A DNA stretch of 64,000 nucleotides from Haliclona indistincta (taxonomy: Eukaryota > Porifera > Demospongiae > Haplosclerida > Chalinidae), in contig OZ024792.1 of NCBI GenBank assembly GCA_964017065.1, positions 64,501 through 128,500 on the forward strand. Direction: 5' to 3'. How positions within the stretch are numbered: position 1 is the stretch's first letter; the number at the start of each line of letters is the position of its first letter. Under the pieces are notes generated by a model that was not told where the DNA came from, ran no database searches, and saw only the letters and a program-made list of their open reading frames with translations. The translations under genes were made by a program, and so were the position numbers. Shown piece after piece: positions 13,022 through 26,019 of the stretch.

Positions 13022-16000
13022 GAGAGAGGGTGGGTGTGAGATGATAGGGAGAGAGAGAGAGAGAGGGTGGGTGTGAGATGATAGGGAGAGAGAGAGAGAG
13101 GGTGGGTGTGAGATGAGAGAGAGAGAGAGAGAGGGAGAGAGGGTGGGTGTGAGATGAGAGGGAGAGAGAGAGAGAGAGGGTGGGTGTGAGATGAGAGAGA
13201 GAGGGAGAGAGGGTGGGTGTGAGATGATAGGGAGAGAGAGAGAGGGTGAGAGATGAGAGAGAGAGGGAGAGAGAGAGAGGGTGAGATGAGAGGGAGAGAT
13301 GTGAGGGTGTGAGAGATGAGAGGAGGGAGAGAGAGGGTGTGAGATGAGAGGGAGAGAGGTGACAGGGAGAGAGAGAGGGTGTGAGATGAGAAGGAGAAAG
13401 AGAGGGTGTGAGATGAGAGGGAGAGAGAGAGAGGGTGTGAGATGAGAGGGAGAAAGAGAGGGTGTGAGATGAGAGGGAGAGAGAGAGAGGATGTATATGA
13501 GTTTAGATAATTATGCAGAAATTCAAAGCTGCAAAGTATCGCTGGAGCGAGACCAAAACAGAAGTTTTACTAGTGGTATGTGTTCGTACTAGCTACTTAA
13601 TGTGTATGTGTGTGTGTCACCCTATAATAATTATTATTCTCATCACAGGTGCGGCGACACTGCCTGTCACAGGTCGATATGTCTGGTAGAGGATTGGCCG
13701 ACTATCACTACAAGGATATTGAGTTTGTAGCCAAGGTGTGATAGTAGTGATGGTGTGATAGTAGTGAGAATAGTGATAGTAGTGATGGTGTGATAGTAGT
13801 GAGAATAGTGACGGTGTGAAGTAGTGATGGTGTGGAAGTAGTGATAGTGCATTAGTAGTGAGAATAGTGACGGTGTGAAGTAGTGATGGTGTGAAAGTAG
13901 AGATGGTGTGATAGTGATGCTACTTGTGTTCTTGCTGCAGGTAGCAGACCATCCAGGAGCATTTGTTATAGCACACGGCGGCTTCAGTAGAAAGGTAGTA
14001 TCAATGATAGTGTCTATCATCGTGAGTACTGTATTACCATGTATAGCACATGTTCCTAACTGATAGTCGTGATGAAGTCATGAAGAGTATCATTGGGTCA
14101 TCACATACCAATATTGGTTACAGTATCGGGTAAGATCATAATGGCCGCCACTATTAATGCTGTCTGTAGTATTCGTAGAGACGCCATTACTCAGCAAGAG
14201 TTCATGAATCGTCGTCTTGGTAAATATAGGTATGTGAGGATCATGTGACTATCATGTGACATCATGTGTCCTCTATAGCGAGGATGAACACATTACTTCA
14301 CTAACAGAGTTCACTGTACAGAAACACGCAAGAAGACACAATGTGAGTAGGTTTGATGGGTGTGGTCACATATAATAACCCCGCCCTCTTTAGGAGCCAG
14401 TCCAGCGGTTGTTAGCGCTCACTGAAACATGTATAGTTGAAAGGGATCCATCTACATATGCTGTCGTCACTCTACAGCCATTGTGTAATATATTTGCTCT
14501 TGTACGATATTCTGAGGATCCACAGAACTTTGCTATCGAGTACATTACTGGAATAGTACGAAGATACACATGTACTGACAGGTAGGTGTTACTAATGATC
14601 ATGTGACTATCATGTGATGCCTCCTTCAGAGATGCATTGTTATGTTCAGTACTTGATGGAGTACGTGCTAGTGGCAATAATGATGTGTGTGTTAAGATGC
14701 AGCGTACTCACATGGGAATGCGGCAAGGAACACTACTGTTCCCAGTAGAGGAGGAGGTTGAGAGTGCATTCTTGAAGCTGCTATCCAGCTCATCTTCTGG
14801 GGAGGCATTCAATCTAGCTGTAGAGCAGTTCAATGCTAACATAGCTTATAGTGGACTAAACTATGCTGTAACTGCTGATGGACTATTTGTAGAGAACAAG
14901 GAGAAGCTAATATTACAGGCATTGCAAGCTCTATTAGCCAAGGAAGGAGACCAGAGTGCTGTTGCCAACCATCAGTTGGAGAGCCAGTTCCATGCTCTCA
15001 GGCGACTAGTGGCATCCAAAGCTGGTTATGAGGCTTTCACTAATCTACCAAAGTTAGTTGTTAGTATTATAGTGATCTCATTATTATGTTGATAGTTTTC
15101 GAGATGCTGTTGGCAAGAAGGTAGTGAAGGGCCTAAAGAGGAAAGATGACGCCATCACTCATGCTGTAGTGGACTTCCTCTGTGCCCTCATGCAACCGAT
15201 GCATGACAACTTTGACCTGCGTCAGGAACAAATGAACAAATCCTCTCTACTGTCATCGAAACCATTCATTGAAACACTTCTTAAAGAACTACAGTCACAC
15301 ATAGTAAGCAATTCATCATCACTATCATCCAGTCCATCACTATCATCCAGTCCATCACTATCATCCAGTCCATCACTATCATCCAGTCCATCACTATCAT
15401 CCAGTCCATCACTATCATCCAGTCCATCACTATCATCCAGTCCATCACTATCATCCAGTCCATCACTATCAACCAGTCCATCACTATCATCCAGTCCATC
15501 ACTATCATCCTGTCCATCACTATCATCCAGTCTATCACTATCATCCAGTCCATCACTATCAACCAGTCCATCACTATCATCCAGTCTATCACTATCATCC
15601 AGTCCATCACTATCATCCAGTCCATCACTCCTGTCCATCACTATCATCCAGTCCATCACTATCATCCAGTCCATCACTCCTGTCCATCACTATCATCCAG
15701 TCCATCACTATCATCCAGTCCATCACTATCATCCAGTCCATCACTCCTGTCCATCACTATCATTCTGTCCATCACTCCTGTCCATCACTATCATTCTGTC
15801 CATCACTCCTGTCCTTCACTATCATCCAGTCCATCACTATCATCCAGTCCATCACTCCTGTCCATCACTATCATCCAGTCCATCACTCCTGTCCATCACT
15901 ATCATTCTGTCCATCACTCCTGTCCATCACTATCATTCTCTCTACAGCAACTCAGTACTGGTGCTCTCGTCATTAGCGCTCTACTGGATTTCTTCACATT

Positions 16001-17498
16001 CTCTCTCTGTCCTCCATACAGGTATGCCTAGACTAGCTTACAGGCATCATATGTACCTCTATCCTTGCAGTGAAACTACTCCTGGAGCAATGTTCGACAG
16101 CACATTGGAGCTAGTAGCTGGTCTAGGACGATATCTCTTCAAGCTCTTCCAGCATCCATCACTGGCTATAGTTAAGGCTGCTGGTCTCATAATGAAAGCT
16201 ATAGTTGAGGTATAACCATTACTAGCTAGCTAATGATGGTGGTACAGCTAGCTAATGATGGCGGTACAGCTAGCTAATGGTACAGCTAGCTAATGATGAC
16301 AGTACAGCTAGCTAATGATTGTGGTACAGCTAGCTAATGGTACAGCTAGCTAATGATGGTGGTACAGCTAGCTAATGGTACAGCTAGCTAATGATGGTGG
16401 TACAGCTAGCTAATGGTACAGCTAGCTAATGATGGCGGTACAGCTAGCTAATGATGGCGGTACAGCTAGCTAATGGTACAGCTAGCTAATGGTACAGCTA
16501 GCTAATGGTACAGCTAGCTAGTTGATAGTGTTGTTGTCCCACCCACAGGAAGGTGACGATGAGATAGCTACCAAGATGCAGGAGCTAGCCATGGCTGAGG
16601 GTGCTCTGCCTCGTCACATGCACACAGCTCTCTTCACATCAAGTACTGACAACAGGATGCTCATGCATCGGTGAGTGGGTGTGGTCATAATGTGTCACAT
16701 GATCTCTCAACAGTCAGTTGAGCCGTCATCTTGTCGGTCTATGGGTCACTGGTAATCCGACTGCTAATGCACTCCTTCATCGTATACTAGTGAGTCATAG
16801 AGTGTTTCATCATTGTAATAATAGTGACCTGCACAGCCATTGGGTCTCATGGAGGCACTCAGCTCATCTGAACAAGTGCTAGACTCTGAAGTGGACAGAA
16901 TGCATGTGCGTGATAATATGAAGGCAGTTCAGATATCTCGCCGGAGAATGAACATTGTTGAGAGCACACTGATGCACTGGAGATCACGCCTGAGAGCTAA
17001 ACCAACTCCTGATGCAGCTCCAGTGACGCTCAGGAAGAGGAGACAGAACGTGAAGAGCGAGGCTAACTGGACGCTGTTCTACCATAGGTTCATGGAGGAT
17101 CATGCCACATCCACGCTAATATGGAACTACAAGACGAGAGAGGAACTAAGAGAGGCTCTAGAGAATGAGATACGATCATTCACTGTTGATAAGGTACCGT
17201 GTGCGTCATGTGACATGCATGTGACTATATACCTACAGGATCTGAGTGGTAATGTTGAGATATCATGGAATCATGTGGAGTTTGAAGTGTTGTACGAAAG
17301 CTTATCAGAAGAGATCAAGATCGGTAAGTAACTACTCCGTAATCCAGTCACTTTAACTCACTCATGTTAGGTGATTACTATCTGCGTCTGCTACTGGATG
17401 AAGGAGGGTCTACCAAGTTTGTTAAACCGTTAGTCTACTCTATTCACTAATCTGGTTACTCAAGCTCCTCCCCCCTCTCTCTCTCCCTCTCTCTCTCT

Positions 17499-17587
<89 letters not shown>

Positions 17588-20500
17588 CCCCTCTCTCTCT
17601 CTCTCACTCTCCCCCCCCTCTCTCTCTCTCTCTCCCTTACTTGCAGTCTGGAGTTCTTCAATGACCTGTATCATAGATTCCTTCTCTCTCCTAAGCCATC
17701 AATGAAGGCAATGTGTCTTCAGGCTATGGCTATTGTATATGGTCAGTGTTATGAAGAGATTGGACCATTCAATGATACACCATTTATAGTACACAAACTA
17801 GAGAAGGTACACTCCATTGGTCATCAGTATCATATAATACTGCTGCTGTTATATAGTGTGATGATAAGGAAGAGAGAGATCGTTTACTCATGTTCATTGA
17901 TAAGTTGATGTATAACAAGAAGAATGTGAAGCTCTTCCTCGATGCCGCTGGTGTCAAGATATTAGTGGACCTCATCACACTAGCTCATCTTCATGTGTCC
18001 CGTGCACACGTGCCTCTACAGGTAGATACTATAGTCAGTGTTATAAACCTGTGTTACTGTGTGTAGAGTGATAGATACTATAGTTAGTGTTATAAACCTG
18101 TGTTACTGTGTGTAGAGTAATGTGATAGATACTATAGTTAGTGTTATAAACCTGTGTTACTGTGTGTAGAGTGATAGATACTATAGTTAGTGTTATAAAC
18201 CTGTGTTACTGTGTGTAGAGTAGTGTGATAGATACTATAGTTAGTGTTATAAACCTGTGTTACTGTGTGTAGAGTAATGTGATAGATACTATAGTTAGTG
18301 TTATAAACCTGTGTTACTGTGTGTAGAGTAGTGTGATAGATACTATAGTTAGTGTTATAAACCTGTGTTACTGTGTGTGATAGATACTATAGTTAGTGTT
18401 ATAAACCTGTGTTACTGTGTGTAGAGTAGTGTGATAGATACTATAGTTAGTGTTATAAACCTGTGTTACTGTGTGTAGAGTAATGTGATAGATACTATAG
18501 TTAGTGTTATAAACCTGTGTTACTGTGTGTAGAGTAATGTGATAGATACTATAGTTAGTGTTATAAACCTGTGTTACTGTGTGTAGAGCAATGTGATAGA
18601 TACTATAGTTAGTGTTATAAACCTGTGTTACTGTGTGTAGAGTAATGTGATAGATACTATAGTTAGTGTTATAAACCTGTGTTACTGTGTGTAGAGCAAT
18701 GTGATAGATACTATAGTTAGTGTTATAAACCTGTGTTACTGTGTGTAGAGTAGTGTGATAGATACTATAGTTAGTGTTATAAACCTGTGTTACTGTGTGT
18801 AGAGTAATGTGATAGATACTATAGTTAGTGTTATAAACCTGTGTTACTGTGTGTAGAGTAATGTGATAGATACTATAGTTAGTGTTATAAACCTGTGTTA
18901 CTGTGTGTAGAGTAATGTGATAGATACTATAGTTAGTGTTATAAACCTGTGTTACTGTGTGTAGAGTAATGTGATAGATACTATAGTTAGTGTTATAAAC
19001 CTGTGTTACTGTGTGTAGAGTAATGTGATAGATACTATAGTTAGTGTTATAAACCTGTGTTACTGTGTGTAGAGTAATGTGATAGATACTATAGTTAGTG
19101 TTATAAACCTGTGTTACTGTGTGTAGAGTAGTGTGATAGATACTATAGTTAGTGTTATAAACCTGTGTTACTGTGTGTAGAGTAATGTGATAGATACTAT
19201 AGTTAGTGTTATAAACCTGTGTTACTGTGTGTAGAGTAGTGTGATAGATACTATAGTTAGTGTTATAAACCTGTGTTACTGTGTGTAGAGTGATAGATAC
19301 TATAGTTAGTGTTATAAACCTGTGTTACTGTGTGTGATAGATACTATAGTTAGTGTTATAAACCTGTGTTACTGTGTGTAGAGTAATGTGATAGATACTA
19401 TAGTTAGTGTTATAAACCTGTGTTACTGTGTGTAGAGTAATGTGATAGATACTATAGTTAGTGTTATAAACCTGTGTTACTGTGTGTAGAGTAATGTGAT
19501 AGATACTATAGTTAGTGTTATAAACCTGTGTTACTGTGTGTAGAGTAATGTGATAGATACTATAGTTAGTGTTATAAACCTGTGTTACTGTGTGTAGAGT
19601 GATAGATACTATAGTTAGTGTTATAAACCTGTGTTACTGTGTGTAGAGCAATGTGATAGATACTATAGTTAGTGTTATAAACCTGTGTTACTGTGTGTAG
19701 AGTAATGTGATAGATACTATAGTTAGTGTTATAAACCTGTGTTACTGTGTGTAGAGCAATGTGATAGATACTATAGTTAGTGTTATAAACCTGTGTTACT
19801 GTGTGTAGAGTAGTGTGATAGATACTATAGTTAGTGTTATAAACCTGTGTTACTGTGTGTAGAGTAATGTGATAGATACTATAGTTAGTGTTATAAACCT
19901 GTGTTACTGTGTGTAGAGTAATGTGATAGATACTATAGTTAGTGTTATAAACCTGTGTTACTGTGTGTAGAGTGATAGATACTATAGTTAGTGTTATAAA
20001 CCTGTGTTACTGTGTGTAGAGTGATAGATACTATAGTTAGTGTTATTAACCTGTGTTACTGTGTGTAGAGTGATAGATACTATAGTTAGTGTTATAAACC
20101 TGTGTTACTGTGTGTAGAGTAGTGTGATAGATACTATAGTTAGTGTTATAAACCTGTGTTACTGTGTGTAGAGTAATGTGATAGATACTATAGTTAGTGT
20201 TATAAACCTGTGTTACTGTGTGTAGAGTAATGTGATAGATACTATAGTTAGTGTTATAAACCTGTGTTACTGTGTGTAGAGTAATGTGATAGATACTATA
20301 GTTAGTGTTATAAACCTGTGTTACTGTGTGTAGAGTGATAGATACTATAGTTAGTGTTATAAACCTGTGTTACTGTGTGTAGAGTGATAGATACTATAGT
20401 TAGTGTTATAAACCTGTGTTACTGTGTGTAGAGTAATGTGATAGATACTATAGTTAGTGTTATAAACCTGTGTTACTGTGTGTAGAGCAATGTGATAGAT

Positions 20501-23500
20501 ACTATAGTTAGTGTTATAAACCTGTGTTACTGTGTGTAGAGTAGTGTGATAGATACTATAGTTAGTGTTATAAACCTGTGTTACTGTGTGTAGAGTAGTG
20601 TGATAGATACTATAGTTAGTGTTATAAACCTGTGTTACTGTGTGTAGAGTGATAGATACTATAGTTAGTGTTATAAACCTGTGTTACTGTGTGTAGAGTG
20701 ATAGATACTATAGTTAGTGTTATAAACCTGTGTTACTGTGTGTGATAGATACTATAGTTAGTGTTATAAACCTGTGTTACTGTGTGTAGAGTAATGTGAT
20801 AGATACTATAGTTAGTGTTATAAACCTGTGTTACTGTGTGTAGAGTAGTGTGATAGATACTATAGTTAGTGTTATAAACCTGTGTTACTGTGTGTGATAG
20901 ATACTATAGTTAGTGTTATAAACCTGTGTTACTGTGTGTAGAGTAGTGTGATAGATACTATAGTTAGTGTTATAAACCTGTGTTACTGTGTGTAGAGTAA
21001 TGTGATAGATACTATAGTTAGTGTTATAAACCTGTGTTACTGTGTGTAGAGTAGTGTGATAGATACTATAGTTAGTGTTATAAACCTGTGTTACTGTGTG
21101 TAGAGTAATGTGATAGATACTATAGTTAGTGTTATAAACCTGTGTTACTGTGTGTAGAGTAGTGTGATAGATACTATAGTTAGTGTTATAAACCTGTGTT
21201 ACTGTGTGTAGAGTAGTGTGATAGATACTATAGTTAGTGTTATAAACCTGTGTTACTGTGTGTAGAGTAATGTGATAGATACTATAGTTAGTGTTATAAA
21301 CCTGTGTTACTGTGTGTAGAGTAATGTGATAGATACTATAGTTAGTGTTATAAACCTGTGTTACTGTGTGTAGAGTGATAGATACTATAGTTAGTGTTAT
21401 AAACCTGTGTTACTGTGTGTAGAGTGATAGATACTATAGTTAGTGTTATAAACCTGTGTTACTGTGTGTGATAGATACTATAGTTAGTGTTATAAACCTG
21501 TGTTACTGTGTGTAGAGTAATGTGATAGATACTATAGTTAGTGTTATAAACCTGTGTTACTGTGTGTAGAGTAGTGTGATAGATACTATAGTTAGTGTTA
21601 TAAACCTGTGTTACTGTGTGTAGAGTAATGTGATAGATACTATAGTTAGTGTTATAAACCTGTGTTACTGTGTGTAGAGTAGTGTGATAGATACTATAGT
21701 TAGTGTTATAAACCTGTGTTACTGTGTGTAGAGTAGTGTGATAGATACTATAGTTAGTGTTATAAACCTGTGTTACTGTGTGTAGAGTAATGTGATAGAT
21801 ACTATAGTTAGTGTTATAAACCTGTGTTACTGTGTGTAGAGTAGTGTGATAGATACTATAGTTAGTGTTATAAACCTGTGTTACTGTGTGTAGAGTAGTG
21901 TGATAGATACTATAGTTAGTGTTATAAACCTGTGTTACTGTGTGTGATAGATACTATAGTTAGTGTTATAAACCTGTGTTACTGTGTGTAGAGTAGTGTG
22001 ATAGATACTATAGTTAGTGTTATAAACCTGTGTTACTGTGTGTAGAGTAATGTGATAGATACTATAGTTAGTGTTATAAACCTGTGTTACTGTGTGTAGA
22101 GTAATGTGATAGATACTATAGTTAGTGTTATAAACCTGTGTTACTGTGTGTAGAGCAATGTGATAGATACTATAGTTAGTGTTATAAACCTGTGTTACTG
22201 TGTGTAGAGTAATGTGATAGATACTATAGTTAGTGTTATAAACCTGTGTTACTGTGTGTAGAGCAATGTGATAGATACTATAGTTAGTGTTATAAACCTG
22301 TGTTACTGTGTGTAGAGTAGTGTGATAGATACTATAGTTAGTGTTATAAACCTGTGTTACTGTGTGTAGAGTAATGTGATAGATACTATAGTTAGTGTTA
22401 TAAACCTGTGTTACTGTGTGTAGAGTAATGTGATAGATACTATAGTTAGTGTTATAAACCTGTGTTACTGTGTGTAGAGTAATGTGATAGATACTATAGT
22501 TAGTGTTATAAACCTGTGTTACTGTGTGTAGAGTAATGTGATAGATACTATAGTTAGTGTTATAAACCTGTGTTACTGTGTGTAGAGTAATGTGATAGAT
22601 ACTATAGTTAGTGTTATAAACCTGTGTTACTGTGTGTAGAGTAATGTGATAGATACTATAGTTAGTGTTATAAACCTGTGTTACTGTGTGTAGAGTAATG
22701 TGATAGATACTATAGTTAGTGTTATAAACCTGTGTTACTGTGTGTAGAGTAATGTGATAGATACTATAGTTAGTGTTATAAACCTGTGTTACTGTGTGTA
22801 GAGTAGTGTGATAGATACTATAGTTAGTGTTATAAACCTGTGTTACTGTGTGTAGAGTAATGTGATAGATACTATAGTTAGTGTTATAAACCTGTGTTAC
22901 TGTGTGTAGAGTGATAGATACTATAGTTAGTGTTATAAACCTGTGTTACTGTGTGTAGAGTGATAGATACTATAGTTAGTGTTATAAACCTGTGTTACTG
23001 TGTGTGATAGATACTATAGTTAGTGTTATAAACCTGTGTTACTGTGTGTAGAGTAATGTGATAGATACTATAGTTAGTGTTATAAACCTGTGTTACTGTG
23101 TGTAGAGTAATGTGATAGATACTATAGTTAGTGTTATAAACCTGTGTTACTGTGTGTAGAGTAATGTGATAGATACTATAGTTAGTGTTATAAACCTGTG
23201 TTACTGTGTGTAGAGTAATGTGATAGATACTATAGTTAGTGTTATAAACCTGTGTTACTGTGTGTAGAGCAATGTGATAGATACTATAGTTAGTGTTATA
23301 AACCTGTGTTACTGTGTGTAGAGTAGTGTGATAGATACTATAGTTAGTGTTATAAACCTGTGTTACTGTGTGTAGAGTAATGTGATAGATACTATAGTTA
23401 GTGTTATAAACCTGTGTTACTGTGTGTAGAGTAATGTGATAGATACTATAGTTAGTGTTATAAACCTGTGTTACTGTGTGTAGAGTGATAGATACTATAG

Positions 23501-25984
23501 TTAGTGTTATAAACCTGTGTTACTGTGTGTAGAGTGATAGATACTATAGTTAGTGTTATAAACCTGTGTTACTGTGTGTAGAGTGATAGATACTATAGTT
23601 AGTGTTATAAACCTGTGTTACTGTGTGTAGAGTAGTGTGATAGATACTATAGTTAGTGTTATAAACCTGTGTTACTGTGTGTAGAGTAATGTGATAGATA
23701 CTATAGTTAGTGTTATAAACCTGTGTTACTGTGTGTAGAGTAATGTGATAGATACTATAGTTAGTGTTATAAACCTGTGTTACTGTGTGTAGAGTAATGT
23801 GATAGATACTATAGTTAGTGTTATAAACCTGTGTTACTGTGTGTAGAGTGATAGATACTATAGTTAGTGTTATAAACCTGTGTTACTGTGTGTAGAGTGA
23901 TAGATACTATAGTTAGTGTTATAAACCTGTGTTACTGTGTGTAGAGTAATGTGATAGATACTATAGTTAGTGTTATAAACCTGTGTTACTGTGTGTAGAG
24001 CAATGTGATAGATACTATAGTTAGTGTTATAAACCTGTGTTACTGTGTGTAGAGTAGTGTGATAGATACTATAGTTAGTGTTATAAACCTGTGTTACTGT
24101 GTGTAGAGTAGTGTGATAGATACTATAGTTAGTGTTATAAACCTGTGTTACTGTGTGTAGAGTGATAGATACTATAGTTAGTGTTATAAACCTGTGTTAC
24201 TGTGTGTAGAGTGATAGATACTATAGTTAGTGTTATAAACCTGTGTTACTGTGTGTGATAGATACTATAGTTAGTGTTATAAACCTGTGTTACTGTGTGT
24301 AGAGTAATGTGATAGATACTATAGTTAGTGTTATAAACCTGTGTTACTGTGTGTAGAGTAGTGTGATAGATACTATAGTTAGTGTTATAAACCTGTGTTA
24401 CTGTGTGTAGAGTAATGTGATAGATACTATAGTTAGTGTTATAAACCTGTGTTACTGTGTGTAGAGTAGTGTGATAGATACTATAGTTAGTGTTATAAAC
24501 CTGTGTTACTGTGTGTAGAGTAGTGTGATAGATACTATAGTTAGTGTTATAAACCTGTGTTACTGTGTGTAGAGTAATGTGATAGATACTATAGTTAGTG
24601 TTATAAACCTGTGTTACTGTGTGTAGAGTAGTGTGATAGATACTATAGTTAGTGTTATAAACCTGTGTTACTGTGTGTAGAGTAATGTGATAGATACTAT
24701 AGTTAGTGTTATAAACCTGTGTTACTGTGTGTAGAGCAATGTGATAGATACTATAGTTAGTGTTATAAACCTGTGTTACTGTGTGTAGAGTAATGTGATA
24801 GATACTATAGTTAGTGTTATAAACCTGTGTTACTGTGTGTAGAGCAATGTGATAGATACTATAGTTAGTGTTATAAACCTGTGTTACTGTGTGTGATAGA
24901 TACTATAGTTAGTGTTATAAACCTGTGTTACTGTGTGTAGAGCAATGTGATAGATACTATAGTTAGTGTTATAAACCTGTGTTACTGTGTGTAGAGTAAT
25001 GTGATAGATACTATAGTTAGTGTTATAAACCTGTGTTACTGTGTGTAGAGTAATGTGATAGATACTATAGTTAGTGTTATAAACCTGTGTTACTGTGTGT
25101 AGAGTAATGTGATAGAAGCAGCTCCTGACAGCCGCAGAGACTCAGAGAAGGAATGGTACTTTGGTAACAAGACCAAAGAGAGAGAAGGACCATACAGTTT
25201 TGGTGAGATGAAGGATTTATGGACGGAAGGCACAGTCCATGGCAAGACACGTTGCTGGTCTCAAGGAATGGATGGATGGAGACCACTCGATCAGATACCT
25301 CAGCTAAAGTGGTGTCTACTAGCTAGTGGTATATCACTGCTCAATGAGTCGGAGATGGCAGCTCTTATACTATCCATGCTCATTAGAATATGCGAGTTCT
25401 ACCCCAGTCGGTGAGTGTGAGGGTGTGTAAATAGTGTGTGTGTGATAGTGTGCTACAGTGATGTTGATGGAGCAGTAGTTCGTCCACTACCACGAGCCAA
25501 GAGAATGCTGTCTGATGCTACAGCACTGCCTCACATTGCACAGGTACTATCACCACTATCACCCTCACTACTATCACCCTCACTACTATCACCCTCACTA
25601 CCATCACCATCACCACTATCACCATCACTACTCACTACTATCACCATCACTACTATCACCATCACTACTATCACCATCACTACTATCACCATCACTACTA
25701 TCACCCTCTCCTTCATAGCTACTAGTCACATTTGACCCAACTCTAGTCGACAAGGTGGTGATACTACTCAACGGTATAATGGAGGTATTACCTAGTACAT
25801 TGCATAGTTACCATGGTAACCATTTGATCACTACAGGATAATCCTCAGCTACCACGCCTCTTCATGACTGGTGTGTTCTTCTTCATAATGATGTACACCG
25901 GCAGCAACATACTGCCCATCGCACGATTCCTCAACTACACTCATATGAAACAATCATTCCGTCCTGATGAGGTATTCACCTTAC

Positions 25985-26019
<35 letters not shown>

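Noticed and set aside
15222..15677. Asp/Ser-rich (DSDGLDD) and Ser/Pro-rich ORFs on both strands
   Set aside because: Artefacts of an 18-bp intronic repeat whose length is a multiple of three.
17440..17674. Arg/Glu dipeptide ORFs on minus
   Set aside because: Read-through of the (CT)n tract in DNAJC13 intron 21.
18022..25102. CRISPR-like regular direct repeats
   Set aside because: There are no unique spacers; units are contiguous and lie inside a spliced eukaryotic gene.
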